Assembly: GCA_900312665.1 (NCBI GenBank)
Contig: ONZQ02000006.1
Span: 701,981 to 765,980 of the forward strand
DNA: 64,000 nt
DNA from: Cephalotrichum gorgonifer
Taxonomy: Eukaryota; Ascomycota; Sordariomycetes; Microascales; Microascaceae
Direction of reading: 5' to 3'
Position numbers and translations under genes: made by a program. Under the pieces are notes generated by a model. That model saw only the letters and a program-made list of their open reading frames with translations. It ran no database searches and was not told where the DNA came from. Of this stretch, positions 36,588-45,793 are shown piece by piece (within the stretch, counting starts at the first letter, position 1; each line of letters opens with the position of its first letter).

Positions 36588-38026
36588 CTACGACGACACT
36601 TCTCTCTCATGCGCTCGCTCTTCATTCACGCCCCTAAATACCCTCTTCGAGACCTCGTAGCTACTAATCATAATAGCACAGGCCGGCGCGACCTTCAATG
36701 TCCTGGGGATCCACCCCTTCCACAACCCCGCAATCCCTTCGTTCTGGAAGATGTGCCACAACAGCCGCACCATCGACCTCTCCTCAGGCGGGACCGTCGT
36801 CCGCTTAACCAGCTCCGCGGCGGTCGCGGTCCCATCCCTGTAGACCTGTGTGCGCGTCTTACCGACGTCGAACGGCATCGTTAATATCGAGGCCGCCGCG
36901 CCCGACGTCGCGCCGGCGATGAAACTGTCAATGAATGTATCTCGGTGGTTCTCCTGGCTTTGAGATCGCTTCCTTGACTGGCTCCGTGGTCCCGCCGTCC
37001 TGTCCGTGGCGCGTCCCCGCCTAGTGTCGCGGAGGTCGGTGAGCTTGCCCCGGATGGTCTCGTAGCCCCACCAGTAAATCCCCGAGAACGGAGCGTCCCG
37101 CCAGAGAGTGAGGGTCACGCCCTTCCAGAGCGCTCTGTACCCTTGCGCGGCGACCATATCCTGCATGCCGCGGAATGTCTCGAGGACGTGACCCGATGCT
37201 GAGGCCCCCGAGGTAGCTTGTAGCCGAGTCTTGAATAGCTCGATGGGGTTCACGGACGCGGCCGCTAGCATGCGCGCAGTTGCACCGGCTACGAGGGGAA
37301 CGTAGTTATCCTCTACCGACCGCGCAATCGGGCTCCCAGGGTTATACCGCAGCCAGTCGTAGCCGGTGAAGTAGATGATATTGGCGGGGATGGCCATCAG
37401 TAGCGTGGGCGAGAGACCACGCCATAGGGTGGTTATCCCCTCGTTGCGTGAAATCTTCTTCAGGCCGTCTAGCGTGGAGCTGATGGTTCTCTTCTGGGCT
37501 TCCTCCACCGCGCATTCAACGGCGGGGCCCACCGCTGCTCCCGCTGATGGAGTGGCGACGGGTTTGGGGGCGACGAGACAGTACTCGACGCTGTGGGCCG
37601 AGAAGAAAACTTCGCGACAGCAGGCCGTCACGCCGAGGTTCGCGGGGCCGCCGGCAGAGAGGGTATTCGTCGTGAGGGCGAGTTTAGAGAAGTCGATCTT
37701 CGGCGGCTGGATGACGATGGGTTGGGACTGTAGTCGCACGCGTACGACGTCGAGAGGGGTAACTATATCATGTGCGCGATTAGCCTTGGATAAGTAAGAT
37801 GAGGGAAGGGGGTAGAGAGAGGAATGAGCATACCGAGAAGAGCGGTTAGGAGGCTGCCAGACGTCGCAGATATCATCTTCTGGCCCACCGTGATCTCTCC
37901 CTCGCCGCCGCCAGAGCTGAGTGTCTGGTTCGCGGAAACTCCTGACATCTTGCTCGCGACGAGGTCATCCACCGGGAATGTATCGTGGCCCTGGCTGGTG
38001 TTTGCGGCTCCGAGGAGGGATGTCAT
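36588..38026 (-). CDS. mtm1: Mitochondrial carrier of the Mtm1/SLC25A39-40 type
   Basis: Two exons, 37834-38026 and 36588-37762, encode 455 residues. The intron is 71 nt with a GTATGC donor and ATAG acceptor. All three carrier repeats are present, each with the PxD/ExxK/R signature: TPLDVVRVRLQ (Pro67), NPIELFKTRLQA and MPFDVGKTRTQV. The N-terminal GQKMISATSGSLLTALL and the long first matrix loop are typical of Mtm1. That loop holds four cysteines (Cys112, Cys113, Cys126, Cys148), as do metazoan SLC25A39 glutathione importers, where cysteines bind an Fe-S cluster. A basic Ser/Arg insert (GPRSQSRKRSQSQ) lies between repeats two and three. The likely role is inner-membrane transport, probably of glutathione, tied to Mn-SOD activation and Fe-S balance. 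A GTG three codons upstream is in frame; I chose the first ATG. Met27 is an alternative start. Confidence 0.9.
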
Positions 38027-39296
38027 ACCATCCACAGGCCGCGCATTCCCTGGTCGATCTGAGAGTCAAGGGTAGTGTTGTGGCGAAAAAAAGTTATGGA
38101 TATGACGGGTAGGGTGTGGGGAGCTTGATGGCAATTGATGATGCAATTAAAAGTGGCGTTTAAATCAGGAGGTGAGAGGAATTATGAAGGAGTGCTTGGA
38201 GTTTAAAGGGGTGTAGTGCAAGAGTTGAGTATTTCGAGTTAATTGGAGATAAAGATGCCAGCCCAGGGATTTATCATCTGCGTCATGTCCTCGGAAAAGG
38301 GAGCTGCTGCGAAGTCGGCCTGTGAATCATGACTACATATCAATCTCGGAGGCGAAAAAAAACCTGGAGGGGCTCGTGTACTATTACATGTAATTATGGA
38401 GCTGCAGGGATTGAATAGCTTGTGCATGCCGGCGGAGTTTACCACCTTTTAAGGCCGTGCTGAGCCGGCCAATACCGAAACCCCGAACCAGTAACGGGGA
38501 GTGCGAAACGGCTCAATATGGGGATAACATGCCTCGCCGTATCCCAGGAGAAGGAGATAGCGAGAAATCGAGCTTATACGAGTATTTATTAAATTCAGCA
38601 CCTTCATTATTATGCTTTAGGGAACGAAGAAATCTACCGGATGGACCCTCAGCCATCCTTCAACCCGAACAGCAGACCAAGCTTTGCAAAGGGCAAGGAC
38701 GTAGCTGCGGAATATTCAGCTAGTTATGTCTATACCTCTACGCTAGTAGTTTTCCCGTTAGCCCTGGAATACTATAATGCTACATAGCTATTAGCACCCG
38801 CTCCAAAACCAACCGGAGAATGGAGAGCCCCTACTTGTACAGATAATTATTATGAGATACTCATCCGAATGGAAGTTAATGGCTTACTCAGCAGTATGGC
38901 TGCCAACATCTGGAATGGCATGGCGTTTGATGTTGGAGCTTCGAAAGTGGGTCCGCATGTGGGCCAGGGCCGACCATTCACAGCCGGCTGCCACACGCAG
39001 ATGGCAGGAGCGTGTGAAGCGCGTCTTTGGCAAGTCATGTTAAAGAGGAATTTATATATCCCCGCCGTGCCAAATCGGATCCTAGACAAAAGGCTCCGCC
39101 CAACCACCTTATTACCTCGACAAACCGCTCTCGGCCAACGCCCGGAAACCAAAGACAGGCGACCAAGCTCAAGCGATGACATAACCTACACACATCGGTG
39201 TATGCGGAATCCGACATCGAGAGTGACGCGACCTCACCTTTCCAACACCCACCATTCCCCACCTGCTCGCCACCTGGTTCGCAAGCCCACTATGCC
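38027..39296. promoter_or_regulatory. Intergenic region between divergent mtm1 and the repeat-protein gene
   Basis: About 1.27 kb between ATGs pointing apart. A TTTATATATCC TATA-like word at 39048-39058 lies about 240 bp before the plus-strand ATG. The frame of the plus-strand gene is open back to 39198, but without an ATG before 39297. No RNA gene is recognised. Confidence 0.45.
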
Positions 39297-42200
39297 ATGG
39301 ACGACGATGCCTTTCCCTTCCCGGGTTCTCCTGGAGCCCCGGCCCATGTAGTATCCCTACGTGTGCCGAAAGAGCAGGCCAAGCTCCTCGACCAGCCTGA
39401 CTCCTGGATAAACAATCTGAAGTCGGGGAATAATAGGCTAGACGCAGTCAACTTACCTGCCGACATCCTAACATCACTCACGAATCACTACCGGATTAGC
39501 AATCTAAATCGCGGTGCCCCTGGTCCTTCGCGAGACCATAGTGGAGGGCACCAGGAGTCACCAACCGGCGCCCCAACCCCCCACCGTGAACCCAGAAGCA
39601 CGCCTACACGTTCCCCGGTCGGAACAGGGACCGACGCGATTAGATCTTCCCCAGCAGCAGATGCGGAAGGATCCAGGGCCTTAGATACCAACGAGGAGGA
39701 TGGTAACGGTAGCCAACTGGAGTCTTCTCCATCACCAACTCCGTCGCAAGCACCCATCTCGCCAGGTCGAAGAATATCGGAACCTCGCCATTCCCATTCT
39801 CCAGTCTCTCGTCAACCCTCCATACAACAGCGACATACCACCTCAGTCGGTTCGAGTTCGGATGTAGAAGAAGAGCTGGAAGTGGTTGCTGCTCGTGGTT
39901 TGAGAAATACAACTGGGCCAACCAGCCGAGAGGTGGGAAGGCGACCGTTGAGCCAAGCGTTTACCGCGAGCCATCCCCCCCCTTGCGGCCAGGGGCAGTA
40001 CATGACGCGCTCCGAGCGCATGGACCAAGACCATGACGATGACATGGCCATGGAGGATCTGGGGTTAGATGGCCAGACCGACATTGCTGGGCGGCGTCCG
40101 CGCCGTATGATCCGGCCGGTCTTTGCTTCTGTCAGTCCCCGACATACCGCTCGCCGTGGTGACCAGCTTGTCCCGACAAAGCCATTTAAGAGCCATATCT
40201 CGTCAATGCTAGAAAGCAGCCCCCAGCCCTCGACATTGAGCAAGGACACTCCCAGCTCACCAGCGGAGAGGCCAGCCTCAATGCCAAGAGGGGACACGCC
40301 TAAAACCCCAGAAGAGAGACTGGCGTCAGTGCCCAGAAATCAAATGCCTAGCTCTCAAGGGCGGAGAACGATACCTGGAAAACGCCAACTCCATCTGGAT
40401 CCTCCAGGTTCAACGCCTAGCCACAGTTCACCGCCCAAGAGGCCACGAACGGATCAGGGGGCGCCCCACAAAGGCCATCTCGCACTGTCGACAAGCTACC
40501 CATTTCTGGGCATCGGCGGCACAGTGATGCACAGAGTCGACCACCTCAAGCCGTTCGAAAGGTACAGGGTGACCTATCCGGAATATCGGGGGTCCTTCGT
40601 CGACTTTATTAGAGCATGTATCTGCTTGGTGTATATCCAGGACCAAGACTTGATGAGAGATCTCCTGTTCGATGATTTTATCCGTGTATTTGGGGAAGGG
40701 TACGTCAATCATGTGGCTGAATTCGCGGAAAACTCTCTGCCTGCCCACAGATGGTTTAACCAGATCGAGGGCGATGTTCTCTTCCGTGGCTTGGTCATTA
40801 CTCGTCGGACTTTGCCCGTCGTTATGCAAACTTATGCAACCCAGATCAAGGAAATCAGGGACTACCCTGATAGGATCCCAACCGCACTCCAGACCAAGTT
40901 TTCCGAAGAAGGAGCTACGCAACTCCGACCCGGCTCCGGGCATGAGCAGCTCACCATTCTTGAGCAAACCTCTACAACCGCGCCAAAGAGCCGTCCTGGA
41001 CATGCTCCTACCACCATGTCACCGGCGATCCGAAGATCCTCTGCAGCACAGGCTCCACCGGCCTTCATGGGCTCGTCACCTACCCCCTTTCGTCGGGACC
41101 TTGCAGGCAGCAGGCCGGAAATGGCACAACACGGTCCTTTCGTTATTCCCGCAACTCAGCCCATAGAGCCGGTCGTAGTTGCGAGTCAGGAGTCAGAGGT
41201 CCTCGAGTCCACATCAATCCCCGACTCTCCAATCACGCAAGCGCATGGCCAAAGCCATCGTGTATCGCTTCCATATACACCCCATTCTGTCATAGCGGAG
41301 AGCCCACTCAACCCAGTCGGTATATTATGGAGCCAGCCTCCCCGCCCGCCGCCCACATATGGCACTCTTCCCAATGAGAATGATTCTCTGGGAGGTCCAG
41401 TTTCCGTGGGGAGAGGGATGAAGCCGCCGACTCCACGCGTCGTCTCTAATACCACCTTCATAGGGTCCGCCAGAGCGAATGATCCTTGCGACACTTCCCC
41501 CACCCGCCTCGGCTCTGGTGGAAGAGGGGCGCAGTCGCCAAGTCCACACGTCCCTACTAGCGCCTCCCCAGTACCCCTTAGAACGAATAATCGAAACTCC
41601 CCTTCCCCTGTCACTCCAAACCCCCCCTCAACCAAGGCTCAGTCAACAACGAAGAGCGTAGGAAGTACCAAAAGTCTGAAAGCAGACACCCATCCCGTTG
41701 GTCAGTCGGTCGGCAAAGCGACACAGTCGCCAGGGCTACATGCTTCAAACGATACTTCAACACCATTCCGTAAAGCGAAGCTTACGAACGCTTCTTCGAG
41801 CCTCGCCACCCCAACTCACCCCTCCACTAAAGCCCAGTCGGCAAGGAAGGTGGCGAGCGGCGAGACTCGGGAAGCTGAGATCCTATACACCCGCCAGTCC
41901 GTGGAAAGAATTTGGAGGCTACCAAACTCGCGTATTTCGAACGAGGTTTCTCCGGTTTCCCGCAAAACGCACGATCCACGCGACACCTCCATCCTCGCCT
42001 CCCCAAGCCGCCCCTCTACGAAAGTTCCGCTCACAGAGGAAGTAGTAAATGACGAAGCTCGGGAAGTCAACCCCCGGCATACATCTGATCCGGCTGTGGA
42101 AAAGGACGCACTATCGCCAAGCCCCCACACTTCAAGCGGCAGGGCTACGACGCCCCTCGGGTTGAGTAATGTAGATGATGACTTCCGTGTCTCCACACCA

Positions 42201-42503
42201 AGTCGTTCCTCGACCAAGGCTCGGCCAACGAAGGAAGGGCCGGCCACCGCTAAGTCGAAGGAGGTCGGCACCCGACGCGCTCGGCACTCGATAGCGACGG
42301 GGAACCCGCGAGCGACCTCGGGAAACGACGTGCTTAAGAAAGTCACGGGCAATCGCGTTCAGAAGGAGTCAGGAAGGATGTCGCTGGGTGGGAAAGTTGG
42401 CGGGGGGGACCTTGCGAAGAGGAAAGAGGCTATGCGGAAGTTCCTGCTGAAGAAGCAGGCCGAGAAGGCGAGGGCGTCTGGTTCCCCAGCAGCTCAGCCC
42501 TGA
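39297..42503 (+). CDS. Unrecognised 1068-residue protein with tandem repeats of about 65 residues
   Basis: Single open frame from ATG (context GCCATGG) to TGA. The first 60 residues contain a compact charged block (VSLRVPKEQAKLLDQPDSW, NLPADILTSLTNHY). Residues 80-400 are Ser/Pro/Thr-rich and disordered, with a short duplication (DTPSSPAERPASMPRG, DTPKTPEERLASVPRN). Near residues 405-525 is the only folded-looking module: aromatic- and acid-rich, with VDHLKPFERYRVTYPEYRG, LLFDDFIRVFGEGYV, HRWFNQIEGDVLFRGLV. It vaguely recalls a module in fungal telomere-associated proteins, but I cannot name the family. From about residue 730 the protein carries four tandem units of 64-65 residues, each ending around PSTKA. 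The C-terminus is strongly basic (KRKEAMRKFLLKKQAEKARA), possibly helical. There is no signal peptide or membrane segment. A nuclear location is a guess from the basic runs. An unseen upstream exon is possible. Confidence 0.8.
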   Translation: MDDDAFPFPGSPGAPAHVVSLRVPKEQAKLLDQPDSWINNLKSGNNRLDAVNLPADILTSLTNHYRISNLNRGAPGPSRDHSGGHQESPTGAPTPHREPRSTPTRSPVGTGTDAIRSSPAADAEGSRALDTNEEDGNGSQLESSPSPTPSQAPISPGRRISEPRHSHSPVSRQPSIQQRHTTSVGSSSDVEEELEVVAARGLRNTTGPTSREVGRRPLSQAFTASHPPPCGQGQYMTRSERMDQDHDDDMAMEDLGLDGQTDIAGRRPRRMIRPVFASVSPRHTARRGDQLVPTKPFKSHISSMLESSPQPSTLSKDTPSSPAERPASMPRGDTPKTPEERLASVPRNQMPSSQGRRTIPGKRQLHLDPPGSTPSHSSPPKRPRTDQGAPHKGHLALSTSYPFLGIGGTVMHRVDHLKPFERYRVTYPEYRGSFVDFIRACICLVYIQDQDLMRDLLFDDFIRVFGEGYVNHVAEFAENSLPAHRWFNQIEGDVLFRGLVITRRTLPVVMQTYATQIKEIRDYPDRIPTALQTKFSEEGATQLRPGSGHEQLTILEQTSTTAPKSRPGHAPTTMSPAIRRSSAAQAPPAFMGSSPTPFRRDLAGSRPEMAQHGPFVIPATQPIEPVVVASQESEVLESTSIPDSPITQAHGQSHRVSLPYTPHSVIAESPLNPVGILWSQPPRPPPTYGTLPNENDSLGGPVSVGRGMKPPTPRVVSNTTFIGSARANDPCDTSPTRLGSGGRGAQSPSPHVPTSASPVPLRTNNRNSPSPVTPNPPSTKAQSTTKSVGSTKSLKADTHPVGQSVGKATQSPGLHASNDTSTPFRKAKLTNASSSLATPTHPSTKAQSARKVASGETREAEILYTRQSVERIWRLPNSRISNEVSPVSRKTHDPRDTSILASPSRPSTKVPLTEEVVNDEAREVNPRHTSDPAVEKDALSPSPHTSSGRATTPLGLSNVDDDFRVSTPSRSSTKARPTKEGPATAKSKEVGTRRARHSIATGNPRATSGNDVLKKVTGNRVQKESGRMSLGGKVGGGDLAKRKEAMRKFLLKKQAEKARASGSPAAQP
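41485..42290 (+). repeat. Four tandem coding repeats of about 195 bp
   Basis: Inside the gene at 39297-42503. The anchor peptide PSTKA or a variant (PSTKA, PSTKA, PSTKV, SSTKA) is encoded at 41625, 41820, 42012 and 42207, a spacing of 195, 192 and 195 bases. Each unit also has a [Q/L/P]SP.H-like block about 30-40 residues before the anchor and a REAE/REVN/SKEVG tail after it. A partial earlier copy (VSVGRGMKPPTPRV, near 41400) resembles the start of a unit. The copies have diverged in sequence but kept length and phase. Confidence 0.8.
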
Positions 42504-43124
42504 TTGGGTTCGGGCAGGAGTTAGTAGTGGATTGGCAACGGGGACATATGGAGTTTCGGGTTTACGGATGGTGCTTGTTTGTTTCTACGATACCACGGCG
42601 TGAACGACATCCTGGGTTTGGGCTCGGGCGTCATTGATAATCTTGATATTCATAATCGTGAACTGCGTCTTCTCATGTCGGGTTGTAAAGCAGAAGATGG
42701 TGTAGTAACATAATGATATTCAACCCCATATCCCTTGTGGTAAAAGATTCCTTCCCTATTGGTGCCTCGTCTATCCTGCTTGAGCAGACTGGTTTTCTAA
42801 TGCTTTTTATGCTTAAAAGGTGAAGAACAGAGCTAAGTTTGAAGATGGAAATGGAAAAGGGAAAAGAAAAGAAGAAGAAAACGGTGTGAAAATCCCTATG
42901 TTGCGCCAGAACTCGCCTTAATTGCCGTGAACATGTCCTCGTGTAACTCCGTTATCAATCTGGGGGGTGTAGGCGTATGGGCTTGCGGGCGTTTTTTTGG
43001 TCCGCGAGGAACAGTCCCGACAAGCATGTAAGTTGTAAGGAAAAGGGGATCCTAATAAAAAAAGGCGTTGGACTCGCTAGGTGCTGACAACGCGGTTGGT
43101 ATGGCAGAGGCGGCGTGTCCGCTC
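42504..43124. other. Convergent 3' intergenic region
   Basis: Lies between the stop codons of the repeat-protein gene (plus) and the BolA gene (minus). It holds 3' untranslated regions; an A/G-rich tract is at 42840-42880. No gene is seen. Confidence 0.5.
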
Positions 43125-44002
43125 TTATGACTCGTGCTGTGGCTCCTTCTCCTGCCCATCCGGCTGCTGCTGCTCCTTCTGCTCTCGCTCTTCCTTGGCC
43201 TTATTCTTGTGCTTCTCGTCCTCTTCGGGCGTGAGTGTTCGGAGCTGGAGGGCATGGATGCCGCCGGCCTGGCTCATCTCGTCTCGGAGGAGGGCGTAGA
43301 TCATCCTGTGGCGGGCGTTTTGCATCTTGGATTTGAAGGCGTCGGATATGATTACGAGCCTAGAAGGAGAGGGCTGAGTGTCAGTAAAGGGAGGACTATG
43401 AGGGGGATCGGCTGGTTGGTTGGTTCGCTTGGGGGGCTCCTGGGCGGGGCGTGGGATATGTACCTGAAGTGCGTCTCCTTGGAGGTCTGGCCGACCATGG
43501 CCTTGTGGTGGGCGTGTAGCTGGGAGTCATTGTACACTTCGAGGGTCGTAGGCTGGAGAGCGGCGGTGACCTATTTCAGCGCGGGATGTCAGTATTTCAA
43601 GGTTCTACTTTCCCCTACAGAATGGGAGGACGTTGGGAGTGGGGCATCGCAATAAAGACAGTCGAGACGAAAAAGAGCAGCAAGACTCGGGCTTACCTTT
43701 GAGCGGATCGCATCTTCTATGGGGGTGGTGGAGGAGGACATGGTGGAAAGCTGTCTCCCGGGAGGTAAACCAAAGGCGTATCTGCGAAACATTCCGCCGA
43801 AGCCCGATTGTCGGCGGAGACCACCGGCCTTGATGTTAGTCTCGACCCGAAAACCGGAAGAGGTAACGTGACCCAGAGCCGCCGCACCCTCGGTAGCAAC
43901 AGCACTATTACAGCAGGTCGCAGGGATGGTGCCGTTTGTAGAAATCTTTGCCGCGCGCAGTAGAGACAACGAAGGGCGGAGGATAGGTCGATGGATAGCC
44001 AT
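43125..44002 (-). CDS. BolA-family protein, probably mitochondrial
   Basis: Three exons, 43697-44002, 43464-43570 and 43125-43359, encode 215 residues. The BolA fold spans exons 1-3: IEDAIRSKVTAALQP, then LEVYNDSQLHAHHKAM with the conserved His motif, then ETHFRLVIISDAF and ARHRMIYALLRDEM with the HALQLRTLTPEE end. The LHAHH and RHR histidines fit the Fe-S cluster ligands used with monothiol glutaredoxins. The first 86 residues are rich in Arg, Ser and Thr with few acids (MFRRYAFGLPPGRQLSTMSSS at the end), like a mitochondrial presequence. The internal Met before SSSTTP would give a short cytosolic form similar to fission yeast Uvi31. The C-terminal 35 residues are a Lys/Glu/Gln-rich tail. 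BolA proteins help deliver or regulate Fe-S clusters, so a link to the nearby mtm1 is conceivable but unproven. Confidence 0.92.
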
Positions 44003-45793
44003 CTGGAAAGAAAAAGAGAAGAAAGAAGAAAAGAGCGGTAAGAAGGGGGGGGGGAGGCAAGGGAGGGCTGATCTTCAAGTACTTTCAGAACTCGAAGGGG
44101 AAAGTTTCGGTGAGTCGGTGAAAGCCTGGCAAAGGTCACTTCTTTTTTTCTTTCTTTTTTCTTTCTTTTTTCTTTCTTTTTTCTTTCTTGCTCCCTGGTT
44201 GCTCTTCTTCTCCTGGTGGTTCTGCACGTCCTCTCCTCACAGAAAATGGCGGAAGAGCTAAGGTATGAGCGTACGATGGCGCCCAATCAGCGGGTGACAG
44301 AACAGGAGATGCAGTCTACAAATTCTAGAGGTGCGTGTTCTGCCAGTGTCCGTCTTGGGCGAGGGTACGTTTGTTGTTGTACAGGTACTCGGTACGGATC
44401 GGATAGGCAGGCTCGCATGGGTGGTTTTCCAATGGGAATGATGGGTGAGTGATGGATTGGGGGGGGGACAACGAAGCGGTGTTGATCTTTCTCACCCACG
44501 GATTTTCTCCGACCTTTGCTCCCCGACATTTGCCATTTCCCGTCCGGCGGTCAGGCAGGTAGCCTCAGGAACGGGCGTATAACTGCTTGTACCCACCCAG
44601 CCCGTACCATATAGCAGGGACCCTGGTCCCACACCCCGCTGATGTCACCGCCTTCTGAAGATGAACCGTGGGCTGCCATTGGCTGGTTGACTCTAGGCAG
44701 GCTGCACTGGGTTGGGAGTGAGATCTCAGATACCTTGTTCCTGGTTCTCGTGTTTGGCTGGAGCACCCGCCTGTGTTGGGCACAAATGTGCCTTCCTGCT
44801 CTGTCCACTGTGCTTCGTGCGGTGCCTGTGTGATCACGGCATATGTATATGTACTCGGACGAATGGTAGATGCGCCTACCGCTAGTTGAGGCACCAAAGC
44901 ATGAGGTTGCGCACGGTGAAAGACCGGGGGCCCGACAATTGGAATACACGCGGGCGGGTCCGAGGTGCGGGGTTGTGCACAGGGAAGATACAAGTATCCA
45001 TGTTGAAGCCATGTCATATTATTCCTTTCGCACAAGTAAATGCAGCTTACACGTCGGGAGTGGAGGGTTTATACTCTGTATACTACGAGTAGGTAGCAAT
45101 CGTCAATCTCCAAGTGTGTCATCCATTCTGCTTGCTAACTTAGGATGTACTCTCAGATGTACGTACCTCTGCATGTGGCTAGTGCTGAGGGGGGAGGATG
45201 GATTATTACATGGATTATTACGTGGACGTTGTGTCGGAATTATGCAGCTGCCACCTGAGACTAGACGCCTCGGTGCGACGTCAGCGTCAGTCATCAACAC
45301 AGAAATTCAAACCACCCGGCTTCTCGGGACGAGCCTGCACGCTTTTCGCCGCCAAAGTACCGCACCTCTCGAGTCCTCCCCCCCGTCCCCCCTTGCCGTC
45401 CCCCAATCCCTACAAAACCTCCGCCGCACCCGTCCCCGCCGTACCGCCCCTCGTGATTTTCTCGGCCCAGGGACCCGCCCGCGGTGCATCTCGGCAGATG
45501 ACCGAACCGCCTAAGAAAATCACCTCCGGCTCGGTCCACGACCCCACGCCTCTCGCCTCTCGCCATTGAGGACTTCCTTTCCCCGGCGGGACTACCCAAA
45601 GGTTAATCTCGGTGTTAAGCACCTTCCCCTCTCTGTCTCTTGTGTCTTTCCCCCCTCCCCCGCGTGCGCGCGAACTCCCTCGCGCGAGTTTGTATAAAAT
45701 TGATTGTATTTATATCCCGCTTCCGTGTTGTCTTCTTCTTCTCCCTTTTCCCCTTTCTTTTTCTTTTCTTTTCTTTTTTTTCTTTTCTTCACC
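44003..45793. promoter_or_regulatory. Divergent intergenic region between BolA and ACSF3-like genes
   Basis: About 1.8 kb. It contains a CTTTCTTTTTT tandem tract (44140-44189) close to the BolA side and a long pyrimidine-rich leader (45720-45790) ending in CTTCACCATG at the ACSF3-like start. TACAAGTA (44989-44996) and TACGAGTA (45084-45091) words occur in the middle. I see no gene. Confidence 0.5.
44140..44189. repeat. CTTTCTTTTTT homopyrimidine tandem tract
   Basis: Four copies of the 11-base unit CTTTCTTTTTT form a pure pyrimidine tract of about 50 bases. It sits 140-190 bp upstream of the BolA ATG, where it reads as a GAAA/A-rich purine tract on the coding strand. It may act as a nucleosome-poor promoter element. 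Confidence 0.8.
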
